This document shows, piece after piece, positions 13,101 through 23,458 of a stretch of DNA of 64,000 nucleotides. The DNA comes from Ceratodon purpureus. Taxonomy: Eukaryota; Streptophyta; Bryopsida; Pseudoditrichales; Ditrichaceae. How positions within the stretch are numbered: the stretch's first letter is position 1; every line of letters starts with the position of its first letter. The stretch is taken from positions 9,530,772 to 9,594,771 of the forward strand of contig CM026428.1 in NCBI GenBank assembly GCA_014871385.1, given 5' to 3'. The notes below the pieces were generated by a model, which worked only from the letters and a program-made list of their open reading frames with translations, was not told where the DNA came from and made no database searches. Both the position numbers and the translations under genes were made by a program.

Positions 13101-14300
13101 CTAAGGAAGGGCGACGTAGATGAATATTCGTGCACTCATCCACTCATTCATCCCCTGGCTCCGTACTCCTACGAATTTACAATCATATCCAGGAATGGCT
13201 GTGAAGGAGGACAGCGTTTGATCAATGTAGTTTCCATCATTCATTCATCGCCCGTCCTTTGGTTATCATTTTGAACGCCAGAGAGCTGTGGGACAGAAAA
13301 TGGAGGAGGAGATGGACAGAATGGATGAATGTTTAAATGAGGCGGTTGATTTATTGATTCGGTGAAATTTAGACATTTTTCATTAATTCATCCATCTCAT
13401 AAATCCAATGATCCCGAAACGAGTTTATGACATTTAATATACAATGCTAACTCCGCACAAATGTTAGCTACTTTTGCTACCTCATGCATTCACTACAAAA
13501 CTCTCTAAATCCTCCCATTGAGTGTGTTCAAAACCTAGGTTTGAAAGGGTGGGGCAAATCTCTGCCCTTATTATTATGTTTAACCCCTAAAATTTCACAA
13601 AACCCAAAGTGGATTGTAGGGAACTTCGGCAAGCTACCATAGTTAGGATTTTTAATATATCTTGACAAGATTTTTTTGTGAACATGATAAATCATAATCT
13701 TTATGGGGTTGAAATTTCAGCATTTAAAAAAATAAAAATAAAAAAGGGATTTTTTTGAAATTTTCAGCATTTTAGAAGTGAAAATTGGCCAAAACGGGCC
13801 TCGAATTTCAGGGATTAAGACGGGCCTTCTTGAGGACCTCCATAGTGTAATTTGGGGTTACATGCCTGCGAATTCAACAAAGAAAATAAAACCAAAAAAA
13901 GATCCTAGGTCCCAAAACGGGGAGGGTCAGAAATATGAATCCAAGCGACCCTTAAACTCGGACCACTTTGAGTGGGCACACCAATCCGGTAACGTGTAAT
14001 GTGTGTCCTGTTCTCACAGGAATGGTACCACTTTGACACAGTCAGGAGTGCCGCACTACTTTCCTGTTTGAGCGACCAGATTGTGCTCAAATCCTTTGAT
14101 ATTCATGGTTTTTTTCTCACGATCCTATTTGTTTTGTATTTGCCTTCTTTCCTATCTGGTTGCAAATTGTTTCCTTATTCTACAACTGTGCAATCTCTCT
14201 TATACCCATGGGAGTGGGTGCCGCTATCTTACATACGATAACTCTACAAATTTCTGCATCATCCTTCCTTGAGATATTAAGGTGATACAATGATGATACC
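10126..14300. other. intergenic with weak, unassigned ORFs
   Basis: Frames on both strands at 10255-10940 and 12072-12275 reach 65-140 codons but overlap each other and match no family I recognise. Around 11140-11220 a short run of repeated GTGACCA/AAGTGTTACC phrases forms a degenerate minisatellite. Phrases near 13240-13290 (ATTTTGAACGCCAGAGA) recur at 14640-14670, so part of this interval is duplicated sequence. I cannot support a gene. Confidence 0.4.
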
Positions 14301-14544
14301 GTGAAAATATATTACAAAGCTGCTACATATTCATAACATGATGTAAATTCTGGTTATCATTATTTTTTTCATTTTTGTCATTTGTAGATTTTGCAGCCCC
14401 ATTATTTTGAAGCAAGTGAGCGGAATTTAGCCACTTTTGGGATTGCTGCGTCAGACCCATGCCCATCATTCTGAATGCCCCCACTCCGTCGCAGAACAGG
14501 ACAGGAAAGGCCCAAGGAGTCGCCACACTGACGAGCCGTGACGG

Positions 14545-14934
14545 ATGGATGTCGTACAACACCCATCCAGTACTAAATTGCAACAGGATGCAGAACGGAT
14601 GAATGCGGCTTTGTTTCTCCAGACATTCATTGCTTTTGCCATCATTTTGAACGCCAGAGAACAGGACAGAACAGTGAAGGAGGTGGCCAGCAGAAACATA
14701 CGTTTGCTGGGAAGCTTTGATGAGGTGATGAGCAAGGACGTCGCAGAGAAGAGTGAAGAAGACGACGACATAGCTGAGCACTGCGGTTCGATACTGTACA
14801 TGATCGGTAGTGGCGATGGTGAGCTTGCGCTTCCGGCTACTGTGTATTCTTACCCGATGATGATCCATGAGAGCCACCTGCTGCGAGTGCCTTTGTCAGT
14901 GTTGGTGATCGTCGCATTCTCGCGCTGGTCATAA
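14545..14934 (+). CDS. unassigned 129-codon ORF, doubtful
   Basis: An open frame beginning MDVVQHPSSTKLQQD has one acidic stretch (EKSEEDDD) and a hydrophobic segment (LFLQTFIAFAIIL). The opposite strand carries an overlapping frame of 184 codons (14323-14877), so open length alone proves nothing. The DNA shares repeated phrases with 13240-13290 and 14460-14540. No family is recognised; treat it as a possible chance frame in repeat-derived sequence. Confidence 0.15.
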   Translation: MDVVQHPSSTKLQQDAERMNAALFLQTFIAFAIILNAREQDRTVKEVASRNIRLLGSFDEVMSKDVAEKSEEDDDIAEHCGSILYMIGSGDGELALPATVYSYPMMIHESHLLRVPLSVLVIVAFSRWS

Positions 14935-14939
14935 TTGTC

Positions 14940-16130
14940 GCTGTACTTCCTCAGGCGCAGCGGGAGCTTCTTCTGCTTTGGCGCCATGGTCGGTGTTGGC
15001 GCTGCGGTGTAGTGTGGTTGTGGTACTCGAAGAGGAGGAGTTGGGAGAGGAGCGGCGTCGGGTGCTTGTACGGACGAGGTTTCTGGTAACCAATTTCGTC
15101 TTCGTTGATGTGTGCATTGAGATGAAGTAGAGTGAGCGTGAGAGAAGAGGTTGTTGACGTCGTGAGCAGAGAAGTATTGGCGCTTCTACCGAATTTTCTG
15201 CTATTGATTAGATACCGGTGTTAGCTAGTGATATTTACACGCTGATGATGGTCCATGAGCGCGCGGCCGGCCTGTTGCAGCTCCTACAGCTTTATCAATG
15301 TTGATATTCATTGCATTTTGGTGCTCGTAGTTGTTTCTGGAAGTCCTGCGCAGTGAGCGCTACTTCTCAAATCTGTAACCAGCGTGGTGTTTCTGCTTCG
15401 AGGCCTTGGTCGGTGTTGCTATCATGTAGCGTACTCGCAGTAGCTCTTCCAGATATGAAGTACTTGGAGAAGCCAGGTGGTCAGGTTGTTGATGTCGTTA
15501 GCGGAGCGGTATAGGCGCTTCGACGGTGATTTTGGTAATGAATGTGATCTTCCAAGGTGTTTTGCCGGCTAATGATGTTTCATGAATGCGCCGCCTGCTG
15601 CTCCTACGTTATCACTGTTGATCATCGTATTCTTGTGCTCAATATGATTGTATCTGTCAGTGCTGTGAAGTACGTCTAGCTATTCTTCAAGAATCCTTGG
15701 CCAGCGTGGTACTCTTGCTTCGACGTCTTGGTTTGTGTTGGCGCTCTGGTGTGGCACGTGCAGTCGCTTAAATTACTATAGCACTCAGCGTCATAGCGAA
15801 GAGGTTGTTGACGTCGTGAGAGAAGCAGCGTTGGTGCTTGTACGGTAGTCTTTGGCACAGTTTCTGGTTCGCAATTTTTTATGCTCGCTGTTGATGATTA
15901 TTAATGAGAGGCCTGTTTATATTTTATGAGTTTTGATCATGGCATTCTTGCGCTTATAACTCTCTCTGTAAGTCCTCAGGCATAGCGCGGTGCTGCTACT
16001 CGAGCGCCATGGTCGACGTTGTAATGGTGTAGGGCAAAGGCAGGAAGTAGTCGCAGGGGAGTGGACTTTGTTGAAGTCGTCAGCAGAGCAGCGTTGCGGC
16101 CATTGCGCACTGATTTTGGTACATTGATCT
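14940..16130. repeat. diverged tandem array, units of roughly 260-340 bp
   Basis: A set of phrases recurs in order at least three to four times. GTTGTTGACGTCGTGAGC-like blocks lie near 15150, 15486, 15806 and 16070. Each is followed by an 'AGCGGTATAGGCGCTTC'-like block and preceded by a '...CGCCATGGTCGGTGTTGGC'-like block. Spacing between the first blocks is about 336, 320 and 264 bp. The units are GC-richer than the nearby AT-rich DNA, and no single frame stays open through them. The array ends about 1.7 kb upstream of the NLR start, so it may be part of that gene's upstream region or an independent satellite. Confidence 0.6.
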
Positions 16131-17843
16131 TTACCGACTGTTGCGCTTTCTTTTCCTGTGATTAATCTGGTTAAGGTTTGCAGTGGCTTGAGACAAAGAG
16201 TCAGGCGTGTTTTATTTGTTGATATTTCGAGGTTCTTCGAAGGAGCCGGATAAGAGATTTGTTGAGGCATCTTCTCAAAGGGTCAAGACATTATATGTGG
16301 CATTGCTGCCTTGGTCGTGTAGTTTCTGTGACTCAAGCCGCCCTCGTTAGCTAATATCTTACCGCGTCGCCTTTGATTTTTTCTTGAGCTCTGTGTCAGT
16401 ATTTCATATTTGCAAGCGGCCTCGAACATGTCGAGCCATGGAATAGTGCAACTGGAGAATTCTCTGCCTTCTCAATGTGATAGACCTCGAAATTCTTTGT
16501 GAAGGCGCTAAACTACGGAGGTCTAGTCGGAGAGAAGTAGTGTGCAAGTTAAGAAGTTATGGTAGCATTACCATGAGTCTTATTACTACTCGTTAATGTG
16601 TCGATGTACCGCATCTTGATTTCTGCTAGATTATCGACGCTCCTCTGCCGGTTAGGCTTGTCTTGCACACCAATTCTGGTGAGTGTCTAGCTGGTTGTCA
16701 TTAGGGATAGTTGACCGCAGTCTCTGTCGATCGAAGAGTAGCCCTCGATACTGTAGTGGAAGAAACGTTTCGGTGCCCAAAAGTAAAGCAAGAACATGTA
16801 AGGATGAAAGTAGGGATGCGCGTTGCTGGTCACATTACATTAGGTGAAAGCTTTTATCCGGGAATGGCGGAATTAAATACAGGTGACAGAATGCACAGCC
16901 AGTTGGACAGCAGCCTTAGCAGAGTTCATGATGCCAATGATTTCTAGAGTTAAAACCCGGTAGAGCGCACATGCGTCAGCTTAATTCCGCAAGTAGAGCG
17001 AGGTGGATAGTGTGCTCTGATGCGAGCTTCGGAACAGCAGATAGTACTGTACTTCAAGCATTCAGGTCCGGTGTATCCATGGCTGTGTAGAAATGAAGTG
17101 ACTAATCAAATTTTTATCTAGAATAATCGAGCTCGTAAAGGAGCTTCTTCTTCTGTAAATGCCGAAAGGTATAACCCCAAATATTCTGGTGGAAGGGAGT
17201 GTACGTCATGCCTTAGACTCGTGTAATGCTGAAGGACATTGTTGAGTGCAAAATCTGACATCACTGTACCCTTTACAAGCATGGTGCTCATGACTGTCAA
17301 GCTCTGTAAGAGTAGTACTCCGGACTGAAAGATATCTGCTACTGCCGAGGAAAATCATATTGGATCCTGCCAGCCTTCAATTTCAATCAATGATCCAAGT
17401 GCTCAAATGAGCACATACAACAGATATTGCCAGCGGAGGCTTTCCAACTGTCATTTAGGGTTATGATACACTAGGAACAGGATAGTACTGCAGATCAAAG
17501 TAATGTGCCGGATCAATGTCTAAATGATACACAACAAACAATGTTCTCGCTCTGAAATTGATTAGGTTTTTTTGTGCAGGACTTTAATAGCCCGCTTATT
17601 AGTATTCTGGCTCGACCTCAGATCATCCCTAAACTAAACAGTGTTTGTTGCCACTCTCGAGGAAAATCTCTCTGTCAAAGAGAAGAATTTCTACCTTGTC
17701 CTGTACCTGTGAGCTCCATCGGCTGTCATTTAAATCCTGCAATTCACTGTCTCCTCGTATGAAGATGACACCAGGGATCAACACGGCCACATAGTCAATC
17801 TTTCTCTTCTTAGTGTGAGGGTTTCGAAGGGAAGGACGGACTG
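16131..17843. other. upstream region of the NLR gene
   Basis: This interval probably contains the promoter and 5' untranslated sequence of the receptor gene. A 78-codon frame at 16711-16947 (MTAVSVDRRVALDTVVEET...) has no recognisable family. No TATA box or start site can be assigned with confidence. Confidence 0.35.
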
Positions 17844-20800
17844 ATGGGTAAGCAAACGGAGCAAAGTCCTCCGGAGACGACAAGGTGGGGAAGTAATCAG
17901 AAATCAACGCCAGAGGCGAAAAAACTAGGGAGTGATCAGAAATCACCATCAGAGACGGCAAAATTGGGCAGTAATCAGAAATCCCCTCCAGAGGCGACAA
18001 AATTAGGGAGTAACCAGAAATCTCCTCCAGACGCGACAAATTTAGGGAGTAACCAGAAATCTCCACGTAGTCCTAAGTCTGGTTCCAGATCAATACACAG
18101 GCTCGACAGGTTTGAAAGTCCACGGGGCTCGCTTAGCAAGTCCAATGAAAGCCCAAGGATATCTCAAGGTTTCAGCAATGGCAGTGCTAACAATATTAGC
18201 CCCAGAGGTACCAAACATGCCAGTAGTGCTTCAAAACAGCTAGACTTTAGCTCCCCAGGAAGCGTCAGTTCTTCCAAGAACGGAACGCAGGTGAGTCCAA
18301 GGGGAACTGCTCCCAGGCTTCTTTTGGAGACTCTCAATGGTGTTGGCACAAATAGCAGCCGGAGATTATCACAGGACAGTCCTGGTGTAAAAGAGTCTAC
18401 GGCAGCGGTGGATTATCCTTGTTCTATTAGCACCGATGAACTACGTCAGATTGAGAAGATTCTACAGACTTCGAGTAGCAGGCTGGAGGAGCTATACAAG
18501 AAGGTAGCAATAGTAGTCTCTCTCTTGTTCTTTTGTTTTTGGGAAGTCATCGATTCTCTTGCAGAAACTATTTACACTTCGTTCGTCCTTGATGATCTGT
18601 TCCTGTTCGTGATCATTTGTATGACGAGATTTTCACCTTGATACAGGTTTCGGAGTCCAAATTCAAGGACCACAGCGAGGTTTTTGAAAGCTTGCAATGG
18701 GACATTCTCAAAGAAACTGGATATATCAGCTGGTTTTCGTTGGCCTTCACGCTCGCAGGATTCCTCAGTTCTCACTGCACTCAAGATCAGGAAGAGATTT
18801 TGGTTGATGTGAACAAGTGGGCTTTATTAAAGTCCAAGTCAGATTGTATACTTGAGCAACTGGATGATCTAAAATCACACCTTGAGTCAGACAGCGACAT
18901 CTACAAGCTGGCAGCCGGAACACTTATCTACTGTTGTGCAGTTGTCCTGCATTCGGAATTGAAATCTCAAAAGTAAGTTCGTCGCCGAACCAATCAACTT
19001 CTAGATTAGGTGTTGTTGAAAACTTAAGAAATGTAAGCAGGTATCACTAAATGTTGATTTTCTTAGAAGCCTACATACTGTGATCTCACATATGTCTCTG
19101 AGCCGCGGCATCAATGATCTTTTAGGTGCGGATGCTTTGGTCCTCGATCAGATGCCTACTATAAGGAGCAAATCGAAAGGACCACACAGGAGCTCAAAAG
19201 TTTGCAAGACAATTTGAATTTCGCAACCTTGGCTGCTGGTGGAAATCGTGCCTTGCTGCCAATGTCAGGATCACCCAGAATTATCATGAGAAGACCGGAG
19301 CAAGTACCCTCTATTGTTGGATTGGAGCCACACATCAATCAGATAACCGAATATATGAAGAAGGACGGGGTCTGTTTGATTGGTATATATGGACAGTCAG
19401 GGATTGGTAAAACCACATTGCTGAACGAAATTGTTTCAAAGGTAGAAGCATCTGAGAAACGCTTATTTGCGTACATTGAACTCAATGAGGATCTACGGAG
19501 GCTGCAATCTTCCTTATTATTACAACTAGGTGGTGAAAAGAAAGAGTTTGTGAATACAGCTCAAGGACGTAACGCAATTCTCTCTCAGCTTCAGAAACTT
19601 AAACTGCAAAATAAGGTTGTCCGGATTGCAATAGACAACCTTTTTGATGTGAGGATGGTGGGCGAGCTTTTCCCTCACAGTCTAGGGAAGGTACTTTCGA
19701 ATCAGAGCTCCGTATTGGTTACTTGCTCGTCATTGGCTATACTTGGTAAAGTGGATCAACTGTGTCGGACCGCTGCTCCTGCCTACAACTACCTGCCTTA
19801 TAAGCTCCCACATATGTCGACTGAGCACGCTAAAGCTCTGTTCATATCGTATGCCACATCAGAGCCTGTCAAGTCGCTGTCCTCGATGAATAGAGCATTC
19901 TCTACATATGGTGAACTGGCTGAACATTTCCTACCTTTCTGTGAGGGTCTTCCTATGGCTGTGAAAGTGGTGGGTTCGTACTTCGCCAATCCGGCTAACC
20001 GAACTGAGGACAATTGGAAGACACTTGTGAAGCGCATGAAGCAGGCGGAGGAGGAAATGGAAACATCTGAGGATCAGATGTTCGCAAAGCTGATGGTATT
20101 TTTCATTAATTCTCCATCATATATGTTTTGAAATCTGATCAGGTTTCATTTTCAGCTTATGGAACTCATTGAATTCTACATTGTGTATGCCATTTCTTTT
20201 ATTCCCAGCTTAATTGATTACTTGTTGCCGCAAAGCTTGCCAAGTAGAACAATCCTGAGTGCTAGTCGGGTACTCGTATGTGAACAGTCAAATATTTCGT
20301 CTTCAAGTTGGTATTGATGCCGAATTGGACTCCATGTCGGCTTAATCATATTTTTAATTAGCCGAACATGTAAATTAACTCGATTTTTGCTTGATGCAGG
20401 TGATTTACGAAAAGCTAGACCCTGCTCAGAAGGAAGCTTTCCTGGACATAGCTGTATTCTGCCGATATTGGGACTGGAGAACAGTAGAGCGTATCGTTGG
20501 AAAGCATCAGATCGATGCATTGATGGATCTTGGCCTTGTCCACGCTAAATCAAGGGACACCGAGAGCTTCTCTGGAATTGCTCATTTAACAAGGTACTCT
20601 GAGCAACCGTGGAGGACAGATATGGTGATGATGCATGACTTACTCTATGCCATAGCATGTCGGCGTACGCAGGGTAAACGTGTGCACTCGGAAGATCAAA
20701 CCCATCTGCCCGATCGGCTTTTGATGGACACTCCTGGCATGGTCAGTCACCCTCTCAGAATTTTAAATCCATAATTTACGTATGACACTTATACATCCTT

Positions 20801-22299
20801 ACAACATAAATTCATATTCTGTGCATCGTTGCAAGTACAGCATTTGTAAGTCGTCAAACGAATGACATGTATGCTGCGTGTGGTCTTGCAGGAACTAAGT
20901 CAAATTCAGGGTCTATCCCTTATAAGTTGCAAGGAGGCTCTGCAGTGTACGATGCTGGAGAAGATGTTAAATATTCGAACAGTTATTCTTCATGATATAA
21001 CTATCAAAGGATTCTGCACCAAGAACTTGACCCAGCTAAAGTTTTTCTACTGGGGTAAGAGCCAGGTTGCGAGAGATGTACGTGTACCTTTCCAAATGTG
21101 CAAGCTGCGTAAACTGGAAATGATCATTCTCCGCGCTAGTGAGATCGACCTTGGTATGAAGGTACAAAGATCTGGCAGTTCCAAGTGTACAACTCATAGA
21201 TACAATTCTGGCATTTTCATGCACAAGAGTTATGTTTTATGTGCAAAAGTTAGCTCAGCACTAGGAAAACCCTTTATGCAATTGAGAACTGCCACTGATG
21301 GCTCTTGATTTTGTAATGCAGTTTCCTCCCCTGCTAAAAGACCTCACCATCTCAGGGTGCAACAACATGGATGAGCTGCCTGAGACAATTGTTGTCCTGA
21401 CAAGCTTATTGGAATTGCATCTCATCAGCTGCAACAAACTCCAAGACTTGACAATTGGGTTTGGAAGCCTGAAATCTCTGCGTCGCTTCCGTCTCGAGAA
21501 CTGCCTTGGTATCAGGCAACTCCCTAGAGCTATTGGTCAGCTTACAAACCTTCATGAGATGGACCTCTCGGGATGCACAAACATCACCACTTTACCCGCT
21601 GAAATAGGCAAGCTTGTTGGCCTCCAGAAGTTGAACCTCTCGCGATGTAAATGCTTAATCCGCATACCGGTTGAGCTCGGATCACTTTTGAAGCTGACGA
21701 GTCTCAATTTAAGCCATTGTGGGATCTCCACTGTACCCTCTGAGATTGGAAAGCTAGAGAAGTTGGAGTTCCTCGTCCTCTCTGGATGTGGCAGACTCGA
21801 GAAGCTGCCGAAGGACATTGGGCAACTATCATCGCTTCTTCACCTAAACTTGGGGTCGTGCACCAGCCTCAAGGAGTTACCTCGTGACATTGGAAAACTG
21901 AAATCCCTTCAAAAGCTCTCTCTCAATTCCTGCACCTCATTAGTCCGTCTGCCCGAGGAGCTTTTCCACATCTTCACATTGCAGGCCCTCGACTTGGACT
22001 ATTGTAAGCTTTTGGCGCACTTATCTTCAGAAATCCGGAATCTAAAGTTCCTCCAACGCCTCTCCCTCAACTGCTGCACCAGGCTGAACAGGCTACCTTT
22101 GGAAATTGCCAGTCTCCCAGCTTTACGGGTACTCAACCTGGTTGGTTGCACAGGGCTGAAACCGGAACTTCCCAAGGAGTTGCGAAAAATGACCAGGGAC
22201 AACTTGGTGAAGGTGCACAGGGATGACGATCTTGTGATTCTGGAGGGGCCAAAAAATCCCAGTTTCAAGCTCTACAGCATGGCATATGGAGCGACGTAG
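17844..22299 (+). CDS. NB-ARC/leucine-rich-repeat immune receptor (NLR)
   Basis: An intracellular NLR-type disease-resistance receptor of about 1181 residues. Exons are 17844-18503, 18647-18972, 19126-20095, 20400-20741, 20892-21161 and 21322-22299, all GT-AG with matching phases. In order: a Ser/Pro/Gln-rich N-terminus with 13-residue tandem repeats; a helical region (residues ~200-410); and an NB-ARC domain with P-loop GQSGIGKTT (418-426), kinase-2 VVRIAIDNLFD (493-503), RNBS-B-like SSVLVTCSS (523-531), CEGLP (601-605), FLDIAVFC and MHD (730-732). About twelve LRRs of the LPxxIGxLxxLxxLxLxxC type follow from ~860. Kinase-2 has Asn where many NLRs have a second Asp, and RNBS-B lacks the usual Arg. 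FLDIAVFC resembles TIR-class NLRs, yet no TIR domain is present. The start is the first ATG in frame; a further 5' exon is not excluded. Confidence 0.92.
17889..18066 (+). repeat. 39-bp in-frame tandem repeat in NLR exon 1
   Basis: Four full units (starts 17889, 17928, 17967, 18006) and a partial fifth from 18045 encode variants of GSNQKSPPEATKL. A more diverged unit (KQTEQSPPETTRW) precedes them. Later units are more alike than the first, consistent with recent expansion by slippage or unequal crossing-over. Confidence 0.9.
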
Positions 22300-23458
22300 A
22301 TAGTCAATCTTTGTTCAGACTGGGAAACCTGCCCACCAGCAGAATGAACCGCGCTTTTAGATTTGCCGGCAAGTTGACTCGGAAAGGGGTTCAACACTTT
22401 GGTGTAACAGCATACAAGGAATCTCCTGCACCAGCTCCTCAGTTCACATCTTGACGAGCAGAGGAGGGAGAGTACAACACAGACGTCCAATACAATTTTC
22501 TTTTCTATCATAGAAAGTGCAATTTTTTAGCTTTGTAAATATACTAGCCAGAACCTAGAAACACTTGCATCAACGTCATTTAGACGGTGCCAGGTAACTC
22601 TTGCTAGGAGTTGATGTTATTCTCAGTAGAGACGTGCATAAGGTGTTCAAGGTATTTGGCCTCAGTTTTGGAGTTGCCGCGGCTCCCAAAGGTGAATATT
22701 GCAGTGGTGCTTTCAGAAACAACATGGCAGCATTGTGACCCGAATCGACTTTCAAGCATCACCACTTTCGTGATAATTATGTTTAGAAGCAAAGAACTCT
22801 GAAGTGGTCGTCCTGTGAATTATGAGAAATTCGACGTTCAAATCTTCAAGTGGGGGACACAGAAAGAAAATTTTCTTACACTGAAATTTCTTAGTGACGC
22901 GTGATTATAAAGTATTATAAGCCTTAAAAATCGGAAGTCGGTCCAATAAGTATGCGCCCAGCGTAATTCTCTGGAGAGTCAATGAAGCAACCTTCCGAAG
23001 GTATGAGTTCTCTTGTGCCTACAACATCCCTGCCTATCAATTAAGATAAGAAACTGAAGACGTAGCCTCGAAGTTTTACAGTGGAGCAACGTGCAGTCAC
23101 AAGCTATATCTTGATATAATTGCTGATCAAGGACTGTACTGTACAGTCTAGACTTGATTTGGGTCTGCCGAACACTTTCATACGGTATCCAGTGACAACC
23201 TAAGTTTTCCATGTCACAACCTTCTATGAACTAAAACATAAACTGGAAACGTCCAAGATACAATGCGCAAGTAGATGCACAAGTGTATCAAAGTCCTTTC
23301 ACACCAGTAGATCCCAATGTATGTTCCACTGAGCACCAGAAGAAACACGAAGATACGACCTGATGCATCATGCGTCGTTGGAGATAATGAAGTCTGAGAG
23401 ATAGAAAAATCACCCATCTAGAATGGGAGGAAGTTCAAGGATGGTTGTATAATTTGGC
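22300..23458. other. intergenic between convergent NLR and carrier genes
   Basis: The NLR (plus) and carrier (minus) genes converge here, so this stretch should hold both 3' untranslated regions. No open frame here is convincing. Confidence 0.5.

Noticed and set aside
14323-14877. 184-codon minus-strand frame
   Set aside because: It overlaps another long frame on the plus strand, lies in duplicated sequence and shows no recognisable domain.
19067-19125. Use of the earlier AG at 19066 as the NLR exon 3 acceptor
   Set aside because: It keeps an open frame briefly (SLHTVISHMSLSRG) but runs into a stop out of frame with the NB-ARC. The AG at 19125 joins directly into CGCFGPRSDAYYKEQ in frame.
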